NCBI GenBank assembly: GCA_024698585.1
Contig: JAILRB010000004.1
Coordinates: 1-45,429 of the forward strand
Reading direction: 5' to 3'
Length of the DNA stretch: 45,429 nucleotides
DNA from: Eubacterium sp.
GTDB lineage: Bacteria; Bacillota; Clostridia; Lachnospirales; Lachnospiraceae
The notes under the pieces are model-generated. The model was not told the DNA's origin and ran no database searches. It worked only from the letters and a program-made list of their open reading frames with translations. Made by a program: the position numbers and the translations under genes. Shown here one piece after another: positions 33,405 to 42,926 of this stretch. Within the stretch, counting starts at the first letter, position 1. Each line of letters begins with the position of its first letter.

Positions 33405-36400
33405 TTAGTTCACTAAAGTATTACTCCAATCAAAATCCACTGTTTCATAATTAGGATTTACTACTTTTAAAATCATTGTATATAAATAGTTATGTGCATT
33501 GACATTGGTCATCATCTGATTCTGATATAGATAATTCGCTAATCGATATACCGTTAATGTCTTCACATCACTGTATACATAAGAGCCGTCCTTTAACTTC
33601 GCATAAGCTCTGACACTAATGGATGTGTTATAGAACTTCGCACTCTTGATATGCTTCATGGTCATGGAATAACTCTTTCCATTAGCAAAAGTGCTGGCAT
33701 TGCGCTGTAGCATTCCGTACTGGTCCACTTCATAGTTATATACGGTGCTGTTACTGCTTCCTACAACCATTTCAGAATTTGATGTATAATCGGTCAATCC
33801 ATAAACCAGTCCAGTACCTACGATTTCATTGTCCGGATCATCAGAAGAGAATATCACACGGAATCCTTCATAAGTGGTACTAATCTGATATCCATTAATT
33901 TCCATTTTTGCCTTAGAAATAACAGTCGGTTCTTCCGTGGTTGGTTCCTCGCTAGTCAGTTCTTCTGTCGTCGTTTCTTCTGTCATTGGTTCCTCGGTAG
34001 TTGGCTCTTCTGTTTCAATTTCTCCGTTTCGTACTACTAAGAAGTCTGCCACATTCACTGCACCACCAACAGCCTTTACGGATATTTTGTATGCTCCCGC
34101 TTCTGCTGCATTGAATTTACAGCTGTGATTGATAAATGCTTCCCAGTCTGTGCTGGCTATAATCGGAAGTGTTACTACTTCCGTATCATTTACACTGACT
34201 ACCATGCTCTCCGCATTCCACTGGACATTTCCGGCAGCCAATGGAAGATTAATTGTGTAAGAGCCTTCCTGCGTAACATTAACATAGAAATCTAAGTAAG
34301 AATTATTATTAAGTCCTCCTGCATATGTGACACCACTGGTCGTTGTAGTAAAGGTAACGGATGATGTCTTATCGTAATAGTCTTTTACCTTTACAGTTCC
34401 CGGAACATCCGTTACTGCTGTTTGTCCGTCCCCGTCTCTTGGTGCCACACCACCATCATAAAGGCCGTTCTGAATAGCCTTCATCAAAGATGTATTATTG
34501 GTCGTATCCTGGGTTAATTCCCAGTTCATGATTCCTGCATAGCTCTTTGCCAAAGGAATAATTCCTGTGACACGGTTATAAAGGTCCGTTCCTCTGGTTT
34601 GTCCCACAATTTCACTGTATGCTGTATAAGGTCCATCTGCATAAAATGGTACTCCTAATACAATCTTTTCCTTTGGAACTCCCTTTGTATTCATAAAGTA
34701 ATTAATTCTGGATGGATAATTGCTTGCGCTACAATCATATTCCATCAGCATGACATAATCGAAATAAGTCAATGCTTTATTGGTTACATTGCCTGCATAC
34801 CACTGTCCAATAGCTGTGGTGAATAACAGGTCGTTTGATTTACATTTCGCACTGAGTGTTCTCATCCATGCTTCATAGTTGTTCCAAACAGACTGTGAGG
34901 TATGACTGTCTCCTTCAATATCAATATCGATTCCGTCTAAATTATATTTCTGTGCGAAGGAAATAATCTGATCATTAAAGCGGTCCATTCTGGATGCTGT
35001 TACTAAAGCAGTATAGTTATCACCATAGTCAGCACCACCTAAGGAAGCCATAACCTTTACTCCATGATTGTGTGCTTCTGTAACAATATTTTTTGTCAGA
35101 CTATCACTACTGTAACTTAAGTTTCCGTTGGTATCCGGATTACAAAATGCCAGGCAGATATGTGTCAATCCATCCCAGTTAATCTTCTGATAGAACCCCG
35201 ATGCGGACCAGTTTGGTAAATAGCCCACAGACAAATATTGCCCGGAGGTATTCGTTGATCCATCCGGTACCGTCACCGGATGAAATACTTTACTTTGGTT
35301 TTGTCCCTGTTCGATCGTGGTTTCTTCCACTGTAGTTGATTCTTCCGTAGTTGGTTCCGCAGTGGTTTCTTCCGGCTGAACCAAAGCCATGGTAAAGCTG
35401 TTCATGTTACAAGCACCACCGCCACCATTGGTAGCTAAAGAAATCGTATGCTTGCCACCTGTGATATGGAACTGTGCCTTATGATTTATGAAGGCATCCC
35501 ATGCAGTACTTCCAGTAACCGGAATACTTGCCACCTGTGTTCCATCCACAGAAACAAGAATATTTGCCGCATTATACTGTGTATTTCCTGCCGCCAGAGG
35601 CAATGTCATTTCATAGTTTCCTGCCACGGCATTAACCTTATAAGAAATGGAAGAACCATTCTTAAAGTTTCCTGCATAAGCATCTACGGTAATTCCGGAA
35701 GATGCGTCCGAATAATCTGTGATCAGAACGGTTCCCGGAATGGTTGTTACCATTGCACTGCTTCCAGAGATTTCCTCTCCCTCCATAGCTTTTCCCGGAT
35801 CCGGTGAAATTTCAACCACACCATCTGTCGGTTCCCCGTAAGCTTCGATTTCATAAAGGGAATTTCCGTAGGCTGTGGCACGCTTTGTCATGTCCACCTT
35901 AATGTAACGTGCTGTCTTATTTACATTAGTTACATCCAATGCAGCTCCCTGAGCACCACTGGTTACTGTTCGAACGGTTTCCCAATTGGAATTATCTTTA
36001 GAAACCTGAACGGTATAGTCTGCGGCAGATGCTGCTTCCCAGGTCAGTTTAATTTCATTCAGGTTGTAATTCTTTTCTAAATCAACGACTGCCCACTGGC
36101 TGTCACTCCATTCGGATTCCCAACGACAGGCATCCTTTGATTTATTTCCATCGGTCAGCTTATCAGCTGTGTAATCAGCATTCTGCATTTTCACGCCGGT
36201 ACTTCTGGTAGAAGATACGGTAACCGGCTTATTTAATGCAATGTCTCCAATAGTAATCGTCTTTGTATTTACCGCACTGTCCGCTTGACCGTCCAGATAC
36301 GCCATTGCCTTAATTGTTGCAGAAACATTTAACTTAAATGGTCCAGTGTAGGTTTTACCATTAGTCTTAGATGGGGTTGTCCCATCTGTTGTGTATCGAA

Positions 36401-38474
36401 TGGTTGCACCGGCTGTATTTGTTTTTAATACCACGGTTGGTGCTTCTCTGTAACATTCATTTGTCGGTTCAATAGTTGGCGCTGCCACACCGGAACCGTA
36501 ATTGACAATGTACTGTCTTGCTCCTCCGTTATAAACTCCGCCACCAGTGTTATTAATTACATGGTCCGTTCCCGGATTTCCCGTTAGCATGACCGAACAA
36601 ATATTATGAACTGTCACTCCAGCCACATCCGGTACTTCCATTACAGTATTCTGTGTTACTGCAGCATCTCTGTTATATAAATACATTCCCAGACCATATG
36701 CCTGATGCGAAATAACATTGTCTGATACCTTGTAAGATGCATATCCATTCACTCCATTATGTGACCAGGAACTCTGGTTTGGAACGTCATATGGCATTTC
36801 ACTCTGATACATATATGTCCGTCCACCGTTTCCATTCCATACCGTCTGATACTGATGAAAATGTTCCACCATTAATCCGTAGATTGTTACATTATCACCA
36901 TTGACAATAATTCCATTAGTAGTCTTATTGGTATTCCAACCCACACCATAAGTGTGGTCTGCACGCCACACCCAGAAATTGTCACCGATAACGTCGTTAG
37001 CATTAATAATAACGCAGGTGTCTGCGTTTGTTGCAACATTCTCTACACCACCGACCCGGAAGAATACATCACCGATAAAAATCGGATTGGTTGTATGGGA
37101 TCTTGCTGCTCCGGATTCTCCTACCTGAAGCATAGTTCTCGTATTAGTTGTTCCGGCATCAAACAACAGTCCGGCAATTTTAATGCCATCAGCATCTGCT
37201 GTCTTAATACAAACATTTCCATTCGTAGACTTTAAGGATGCCAGTCCAATTCCTAAAACAACAGTATTTTCATTCTTAACTTCAATCGGTTTATTAATGT
37301 TATAAATCCCCGGTGTAAAGATTAAATGTTTTCCTTTTGCTAATTCACTGTTAATCCGATCCACGGAATCTGCTGGCTTAGCCACGAAACATTTATCAAT
37401 GGAAATAAAGGTTCCGTTGTTGTTTCCTTCCCAGGATACTCCCTTGGAATTGGTTCTTCTTTCCGGAACGAAAATTCCATATTCTCCATTGTGATATACC
37501 AGAAATGGTTTTTCATAAGAGTCCGGTGTCTGGGCAATCGGTGTATAATGCGCTTGTCCGTCTTCGTTTGGTGTATTGGTACATCCTACAAAGTTCATGT
37601 TCCAATTGGATCCGCTCCAGCTGGCCCATTCCGTGTTTCTGGAAATCCACTGCTGCTGGGAGCCGGAGTTTGTGGAACCGGTCACTTTCGAGTCTGCCAA
37701 AAATCCACCACTGGCCCATCCGCCATTATCGTGTAAATCTAATTTTCCGTTAATCTGCATTCTTCGAAGAGATACCGCCTGTGAAGTCGCCCACATCATA
37801 TCGCTGTCCACAGTAAGATTCTCTGCCATTCTCCAGAAGTTACAGGTAGCATTGTGATTGCTGTCCCCCCCCAACCATCTGGCTGTACAATTCATTTTTC
37901 CCACATGAGTATCTGTCGGTTTTAATCCCAGGCCGGAAACCTGTGTATAGAATCCTACATAGAAATCCAGGGAAGAATAATTTCCCGGTTTGAAATAAAA
38001 TGCATATCGGTCACTTCCAAACTGATTGGTTTCCTGCTTATTCCAAGTACTTGTTAAGATGGATTGTACCTGAGACATGTCATCTGTTTTATCAAAAACA
38101 TAAACGTTCTCGCCGAACAACTGAATTTCTTCCGATGTTGGATCAGAATCTCCGGATTCTCCTCCACTTAACTGTGTTCTGACTTTGTAATAGTAAGAAC
38201 CGGCCGTTTCATCTACATAGGTTGTAGTGGATGAAGAACCGATTTTTGTGTAAGTTCCATATCGGCTATTACTTCGATAGACGTTATATCCTGTTGCTCC
38301 ATTCACACTCTCCCAGCGAATCGTTTTCTTATTTCCGTCCTTTTCAAAATACACTCTTGCCGGTGCATTCTGTGCCGCACCGGATACAGACTGATGGAAC
38401 GGGAACATTTTTGTTCCCGTAAAAATCATCACTGTTATCATAAGAAAACAAATTAATTTTCTTAGTTGTCTCAT
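33405..38474 (-). CDS. Giant secreted beta-helix / CBM32 / CBM6 / GH18 protein with shared C-terminal domain
   Basis: 1689 residues, AGGAG before the ATG. Order: signal peptide; FN3-like domain 38-115; right-handed beta-helix 122-660 (NVYVFDKTDDMSQVQSIL, WNKQETNQFGSDRYAF, later WNGNGGRTYMYQSEMPYD), similar by memory to large actinobacterial proteins with F5/8 domains and by fold to GH55/GH87 glucanases; chitobiase-C-like 665-742; F5/8 type C (CBM32) 745-880; CBM6-like 908-1032; Thr/Glu linker; GH18 1078-1340 with LDGIDIDIEG (catalytic Glu 1187); second CBM6-like 1352-1480; TEE-rich linker; shared C-terminal domain 1520-1689. Predicted to act on chitin and an associated glucan outside the cell. 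Second gene of the operon, 28 bases after its neighbour. Confidence 0.83.
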   Translation of the reverse strand: MRQLRKLICFLMITVMIFTGTKMFPFHQSVSGAAQNAPARVYFEKDGNKKTIRWESVNGATGYNVYRSNSRYGTYTKIGSSSTTTYVDETAGSYYYKVRTQLSGGESGDSDPTSEEIQLFGENVYVFDKTDDMSQVQSILTSTWNKQETNQFGSDRYAFYFKPGNYSSLDFYVGFYTQVSGLGLKPTDTHVGKMNCTARWLGGDSNHNATCNFWRMAENLTVDSDMMWATSQAVSLRRMQINGKLDLHDNGGWASGGFLADSKVTGSTNSGSQQQWISRNTEWASWSGSNWNMNFVGCTNTPNEDGQAHYTPIAQTPDSYEKPFLVYHNGEYGIFVPERRTNSKGVSWEGNNNGTFISIDKCFVAKPADSVDRINSELAKGKHLIFTPGIYNINKPIEVKNENTVVLGIGLASLKSTNGNVCIKTADADGIKIAGLLFDAGTTNTRTMLQVGESGAARSHTTNPIFIGDVFFRVGGVENVATNADTCVIINANDVIGDNFWVWRADHTYGVGWNTNKTTNGIIVNGDNVTIYGLMVEHFHQYQTVWNGNGGRTYMYQSEMPYDVPNQSSWSHNGVNGYASYKVSDNVISHQAYGLGMYLYNRDAAVTQNTVMEVPDVAGVTVHNICSVMLTGNPGTDHVINNTGGGVYNGGARQYIVNYGSGVAAPTIEPTNECYREAPTVVLKTNTAGATIRYTTDGTTPSKTNGKTYTGPFKLNVSATIKAMAYLDGQADSAVNTKTITIGDIALNKPVTVSSTRSTGVKMQNADYTADKLTDGNKSKDACRWESEWSDSQWAVVDLEKNYNLNEIKLTWEAASAADYTVQVSKDNSNWETVRTVTSGAQGAALDVTNVNKTARYIKVDMTKRATAYGNSLYEIEAYGEPTDGVVEISPDPGKAMEGEEISGSSAMVTTIPGTVLITDYSDASSGITVDAYAGNFKNGSSISYKVNAVAGNYEMTLPLAAGNTQYNAANILVSVDGTQVASIPVTGSTAWDAFINHKAQFHITGGKHTISLATNGGGGACNMNSFTMALVQPEETTAEPTTEESTTVEETTIEQGQNQSKVFHPVTVPDGSTNTSGQYLSVGYLPNWSASGFYQKINWDGLTHICLAFCNPDTNGNLSYSSDSLTKNIVTEAHNHGVKVMASLGGADYGDNYTALVTASRMDRFNDQIISFAQKYNLDGIDIDIEGDSHTSQSVWNNYEAWMRTLSAKCKSNDLLFTTAIGQWYAGNVTNKALTYFDYVMLMEYDCSASNYPSRINYFMNTKGVPKEKIVLGVPFYADGPYTAYSEIVGQTRGTDLYNRVTGIIPLAKSYAGIMNWELTQDTTNNTSLMKAIQNGLYDGGVAPRDGDGQTAVTDVPGTVKVKDYYDKTSSVTFTTTTSGVTYAGGLNNNSYLDFYVNVTQEGSYTINLPLAAGNVQWNAESMVVSVNDTEVVTLPIIASTDWEAFINHSCKFNAAEAGAYKISVKAVGGAVNVADFLVVRNGEIETEEPTTEEPMTEETTTEELTSEEPTTEEPTVISKAKMEINGYQISTTYEGFRVIFSSDDPDNEIVGTGLVYGLTDYTSNSEMVVGSSNSTVYNYEVDQYGMLQRNASTFANGKSYSMTMKHIKSAKFYNTSISVRAYAKLKDGSYVYSDVKTLTVYRLANYLYQNQMMTNVNAHNYLYTMILKVVNPNYETVDFDWSNTLVN

Positions 38475-38502
38475 ATCTGTTCTCTCCTTAATCCTTTTCT
38501 GA

Positions 38503-41500
38503 TTAATCCATCGTTACTAATGTTTTGTTCCAATCAAATTCCACTTTCTGATAGTTTGAATCTGCTATGGACAAAATCTTCGTATACAAATAGTTGTGAC
38601 TTACTTCATTGGTCATTTCCTTATGCTGATATAAGTAATGTGCTAAATCATAAACCGTAAACTTCTTCACGTTACCATAAACATAAGTGCCATTCTTTAA
38701 CTGGATATATGCTCTGACTGAAATCTGTGCATGATAGAAATTCGCGTTTTTAATGTTTGTCATTGTCATTGCATAGCTCTGGCCGATTCCGTAAGACTTC
38801 TTTAATTTTGCACTGTCATTTGCTTCATAAGTATAAACGCTCTTTACTGTGCTTCCTACATATAAGTCATTGTCCGCTGCATAATCCGCTAGGCCATAAA
38901 TCAAACCTGCACGGACCACTTCCTGGTCCGGATCGTTTACACTGTAAACGACACGGAATCCCTCTGCAGATGCATTAATCTGGCATCCGTTAATTGCTAC
39001 CGATGCTTTCGTCTGAACCGGCTGTGTGGTCGGTTCTTTCGTCGGTGCTTCTGTCGGCTCCTCTGTTGTTGCTTCCGTTGTGGTTTCCTGTACTTTTTTT
39101 GCAATCGTAAAATCTGTTACATTACATGCACCGGAATCTGACACCAATGAAATCTTATATTCACCCTTTGCTGCAAAGTTTAATTCAGCAGTATGATCAA
39201 GGAATGTGTTCCAGTCTGTGCTTGCCTGAATTGGAACAGTAGCCACCGTCTCATTATTCATTTTCACAAGCATGTTCTTTGCATTATACTGAGCATTTCC
39301 GGCTGCCAATTTCAATGTTACGGTATATTTTCCTGCTTCCGGAACACGAATATAATAGTTCAGTTCAGAACCATTCTTTAAGTTTCCTGCATACGTCGGT
39401 GTACCTGAAGTGATTGTCACTTCACTACTCTTTGATACAAAGGAATCTACCGGAACTATTCCCGGAACTGCTGTAATGGTCGGATTGGTGACTACCGTGC
39501 CGGAACCAACCACTTCCTTAATGGCTTTCAATAAGGAGTATGTTCCAAAGGAATCCTGTCCCAATTCCCAAATCATGATTCCACCGTAAGACTTACTCAG
39601 TTCAGCCTTCTGGCGAATTGTTGTTTCTCCATTGTAGTAAACCGTCTTTCCGTTGATTGTCGCTGTGTCGGAGTTTCGGTTGTTTGCATTGGCACTAATG
39701 ATTTCTCCATAAGTAAATGCATCTGAGTATCCACCCGGTCCATATCCATAGAATGGAACACCGATAGTTAAACGATCTTTGCTAATGCCTTTTCCTGTGT
39801 AATGAGAAATCTGATTGTTTACAAAATTCATAGACGCCACAGGACCATTTCCTGCATTCTCGTCATAAGTCATTAAGTTAATGAAATCAAAATAGTTATA
39901 AGTACTGTTACTAATCGAACCTGTAAACCAGGATGAAACCGCCATGGTTAAAAGTTTATTCTCTGCTTTCAATCTTCCGGACAATTCGCTAATAAACGGA
40001 TCAAAGTTTGCCCATGTGTTGGAGTCGGATACTTCAATATCGATGTCAACACCATCTAAGTTATAGGTGTCTACATAATTCATAATCTGATTTACAATGG
40101 AAGTTCTCTTAGCTGCTGTTCCAAACGGATTATCGGATGTATTAAATCCGCCGCCACCTCCAATGGCAATCATTGCCTTGACACCATTCTGATGACACTT
40201 GTTTACAATCGTCTGTGTATTGGAAGCACTGAATCCTGATGTTAATGTTCCGTTGCTGTAAGTCATAAATGACAATACGCAATGTGTCAGTGCTGAGAAA
40301 TCAATACTATTCAAGCTTCCTGTTCGATAGGAAGGCATATAACCAACTACTCTGCTTTCGTTTGTTGTAAGGTCTTCCTCCGGCAGGGTTGCATCCGGCA
40401 CTTCCGGTTCTGTCGTCTGGTTTTCGCCGGAGCCGTTTGCTTTCACTGCTGTGAAATCTGCCACGTTGCAGGAGCCTCCGTCAGCTACAATGGATAAAGT
40501 ATGCTGACCTGCTGTCATAGAGAATGTTGCGCTGTGGTCTACAAAAGTTTCCCAGCCGGTACTTCCAATAACAGGAATCGTAGCTGCCGTCTGATTATCT
40601 ACTTTAATAATCATATTTTTTGCATTCCACTGGGTATCCCCCGCTGCAAACTTGAAGGTGAATTTGTAATTTGCTGTTTCTGCCACATTGACAGAATAAT
40701 TTAATTCCTTGTTGCTATTTAAGTTTCCGGCATAAAGGGTATTTCCAACTGTATTCATCGTAATAGAATCTGTCTTGGAGCTGAAGGCTCCTACGGAAAT
40801 TGTTCCCGGAATATCATTTACCGTAACGGTCTGTCCACCTTCACGGTTCAATCTCTTTTCTAACTGATCATAGTATAATGACTGCGGAACAAGATCTGCA
40901 GCCTGGTCAATTCCTTCTTTATAATCTTCCGGTGCTGTGTTCGGATTTCCGTAAGAAGAACTTTCGCTGGTCGGTGTGGTCTTAACACTGGTTGCTGCAC
41001 CCTGCGTTCCGATAATGTATCCATATCCATGCTGTCTGGAATCAATAATATAATTTGTTCCTGATTTATATCGATTTCCCTTGGTATTCCAGAAAACAGT
41101 CTGGGAAGATGTTACTCCATGTCTGTTTCCATCCGTTCCACCATAAGGACGAACGTGGGTTTCCACGAAGTCTCCATTTAATTCTTCATTGTCAATCAGG
41201 TTTGACATACTTAAGTACATATGGAAGTCGCTTCCATATTTTGGATCTGTGGAAGTGTAATGATAAATAACATTTCCATTAGCGTAAGAATACTTAAATG
41301 CGAAACTATGTCTTGCGCTGGTGGAAGAACAGTTCTTAATCAATGTTTCCTGTCCACAAAGGTTAATTCCATATCCGTTTCCGCCGCCACCTTCATACTG
41401 GGGATAACTGAAGTCACAGTTTTCAATGGTTACATTCTTTGTTCTATTTAAGTCCAATCCATTCGAAGTCATATGAATCTGTGATGCATTGCCTGCCTGA

Positions 41501-42528
41501 TAGGTTGCAATATTCTTTGCAAAGCAGTTCTCACAATTAGAGAATTTAATCAGGAACGCCTGATTTGCCTCGTAGGCACCGGTTCCTGCGGTCTTGTAAT
41601 CTTCTTCTCCCCATCCGTTTGTTTTCGGATTCATCTTATTACCAATGGAGAAATCCATTAAACCGATGTTTTTCTTCGTTGGTGCTTTTACTTTATAGAT
41701 TCTTGCACTATCTCTGGTCTTTAATGCATATCTTGTAGGAATATCAATTTCGATTGTGTTATTTGATGCATTGACTGCAGTAACCTTACGATAGAAGGTT
41801 GGTCCCATAGTTGTTGGATTTAAGGAAGCGGACCAGAATCCATTCATCTGATGTTCGTCAATGAATCCCTGGGTTCTGTTGCTTCGAACCACAACATAAT
41901 CCCCTACTGCAAAACCACTGGTACTGGTTACCGGAATGGTTGTAGTAGGTTTCGTGATATCTTTTGATAAATTGCTGGATGCTCCGTTCACGGTATCCCA
42001 TGCTGCATCTCCCTGTACAAGAATGACCTGGCTGTTCATCATGTTTTCTGCATAACATCTTATAAATGTCTTTCCAATTCCGTCCCCTTTCAATAAGACA
42101 TTCGCTGCACTGATTTTTAATGCCGCTGCGCCTGTTCCGCTCGGCTTCACCTTATAGGTTCCTGCCGGTAAGTAAACCGTACCGCCGCCGGCATTCTGCA
42201 CTGCATTGATTGCATTCTGAATTGCCGTCGTGGAATCATTCCCTCCTGTGCTGTCCGCTCCATAGTCAAGAACATTGGCAGTCATTCCACTCATTGTGGT
42301 AGGAAGTGCTTTCTCTCCCTTCTCATAACCTGCATAGGAAAAATCCTGCAAATATTGTGTTCCATTATTAATGGAATATCCCGGAGTCCAATTTTCCGGG
42401 TACAGTGCACTTCTCCAAGAAGTTCCTGCACTGACTATCGTTTCATTCGCCGTCAGAGACATAGGCAGCAGTCCCATTACCATTGTTAGCGATAACAGAA
42501 ACGATAATACTCTTCTCCTCAATTTCAT
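38503..42528 (-). CDS. Secreted pectate-lyase-fold / CBM6 / GH18 / CBM6 protein with shared C-terminal domain
   Basis: 1341 residues; AGGAG ten bases before the ATG. Order: signal peptide (MKLRRRVLSFLLSLTMVMGL); pectate-lyase-3-type beta-helix from about 83 (NVLDYGADSTGGNDSTTAIQ, GGGTVYLPAGTYKVKPSG) to about 510, the fold used by GH55 beta-1,3-glucanases and several lyases; CBM6-like 565-696; acidic linker; GH18 725-1015 with LDGVDIDIEV (catalytic Glu 832) and GGIMIWELGQD; second CBM6-like about 1030-1155; Thr/Glu/Pro linker; shared C-terminal domain about 1177-1341. First gene of the operon, behind a promoter and three palindromic sites. The polymer cleaved by the beta-helix domain cannot be fixed from sequence alone. 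Confidence 0.85.
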   Translation of the reverse strand: MKLRRRVLSFLLSLTMVMGLLPMSLTANETIVSAGTSWRSALYPENWTPGYSINNGTQYLQDFSYAGYEKGEKALPTTMSGMTANVLDYGADSTGGNDSTTAIQNAINAVQNAGGGTVYLPAGTYKVKPSGTGAAALKISAANVLLKGDGIGKTFIRCYAENMMNSQVILVQGDAAWDTVNGASSNLSKDITKPTTTIPVTSTSGFAVGDYVVVRSNRTQGFIDEHQMNGFWSASLNPTTMGPTFYRKVTAVNASNNTIEIDIPTRYALKTRDSARIYKVKAPTKKNIGLMDFSIGNKMNPKTNGWGEEDYKTAGTGAYEANQAFLIKFSNCENCFAKNIATYQAGNASQIHMTSNGLDLNRTKNVTIENCDFSYPQYEGGGGNGYGINLCGQETLIKNCSSTSARHSFAFKYSYANGNVIYHYTSTDPKYGSDFHMYLSMSNLIDNEELNGDFVETHVRPYGGTDGNRHGVTSSQTVFWNTKGNRYKSGTNYIIDSRQHGYGYIIGTQGAATSVKTTPTSESSSYGNPNTAPEDYKEGIDQAADLVPQSLYYDQLEKRLNREGGQTVTVNDIPGTISVGAFSSKTDSITMNTVGNTLYAGNLNSNKELNYSVNVAETANYKFTFKFAAGDTQWNAKNMIIKVDNQTAATIPVIGSTGWETFVDHSATFSMTAGQHTLSIVADGGSCNVADFTAVKANGSGENQTTEPEVPDATLPEEDLTTNESRVVGYMPSYRTGSLNSIDFSALTHCVLSFMTYSNGTLTSGFSASNTQTIVNKCHQNGVKAMIAIGGGGGFNTSDNPFGTAAKRTSIVNQIMNYVDTYNLDGVDIDIEVSDSNTWANFDPFISELSGRLKAENKLLTMAVSSWFTGSISNSTYNYFDFINLMTYDENAGNGPVASMNFVNNQISHYTGKGISKDRLTIGVPFYGYGPGGYSDAFTYGEIISANANNRNSDTATINGKTVYYNGETTIRQKAELSKSYGGIMIWELGQDSFGTYSLLKAIKEVVGSGTVVTNPTITAVPGIVPVDSFVSKSSEVTITSGTPTYAGNLKNGSELNYYIRVPEAGKYTVTLKLAAGNAQYNAKNMLVKMNNETVATVPIQASTDWNTFLDHTAELNFAAKGEYKISLVSDSGACNVTDFTIAKKVQETTTEATTEEPTEAPTKEPTTQPVQTKASVAINGCQINASAEGFRVVYSVNDPDQEVVRAGLIYGLADYAADNDLYVGSTVKSVYTYEANDSAKLKKSYGIGQSYAMTMTNIKNANFYHAQISVRAYIQLKNGTYVYGNVKKFTVYDLAHYLYQHKEMTNEVSHNYLYTKILSIADSNYQKVEFDWNKTLVTMD

Positions 42529-42587
42529 AAATGTTTCTCTCCTTTGCTTTTTTCCCTCTTTTTCTCCGATTCAAGTTTTCGTTTTTT

Positions 42588-42616
42588 ATTATAGGTATCG
42601 CTTTTTTGTTTTTCCA
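42588..42616 (-). promoter_or_regulatory. Promoter of the glycoside hydrolase operon
   Basis: On the minus strand TGGAAA (42611-42616), 17 bases, TATAAT (42588-42593), about 60 bases before the start of the first operon gene. Confidence 0.6.
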
Positions 42617-42684
42617 TAGTAAAAAAGTATTTTTATTGTTCCAAATCATTTTTGGCGTAATGAGGGAATCGGAAAGGCTTCCAT

Positions 42685-42699
42685 TGTGCAACTTGCACA
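42685..42699. promoter_or_regulatory. Perfect 7-1-7 palindrome, candidate operator
   Basis: TGTGCAA-C-TTGCACA, a perfect inverted repeat 69 bases upstream of the -35 of the hydrolase operon, in the position of an activator site. Confidence 0.5.
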
Positions 42700-42734
42700 G
42701 TTTTGAAACATTTTTTTAGTTGTTTTTCGAAATG

Positions 42735-42787
42735 TTAGCGCTAAAATAATTTTTATCATTTCAAAAATATCATTGGAACCGTTTCAA
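42735..42787. promoter_or_regulatory. Two further palindromes, LacI/CcpA-like
   Basis: TTAGCGCTAA (42735-42744) is a perfect palindrome with a central GCGC, as in LacI-family and CcpA sites. TTGGAACCGTTTCAA (42773-42787) is a near-perfect 7-1-7 repeat. Both lie further upstream of the hydrolase operon promoter. Otherwise 42617-42875 contains only A/T-rich sequence and T-runs. Confidence 0.45.
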
Positions 42788-42875
42788 AATTTGTCTATTC
42801 TTGGTTTGGATTTCAATTTTTAGGCAATAAAAAAGCAGACTCTTCCTTTTTTTGGAAAAGCCCACTTGAAATCAT

Positions 42876-42912
42876 AAAGGCCCTGCAAGTACTAACGACT
42901 TGTAGGACCTTT
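42876..42912 (-). terminator. Terminator of the DUF6273 gene
   Basis: On the minus strand AAAGG-CCTACAAGT pairs, with two mismatches, with ACTTGCAGG-CCTTT and is followed by ATGATTTC. It lies 15 bases after the stop at 42927. Confidence 0.6.
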
Positions 42913-42926
42913 CTTCGTCCAATTAA

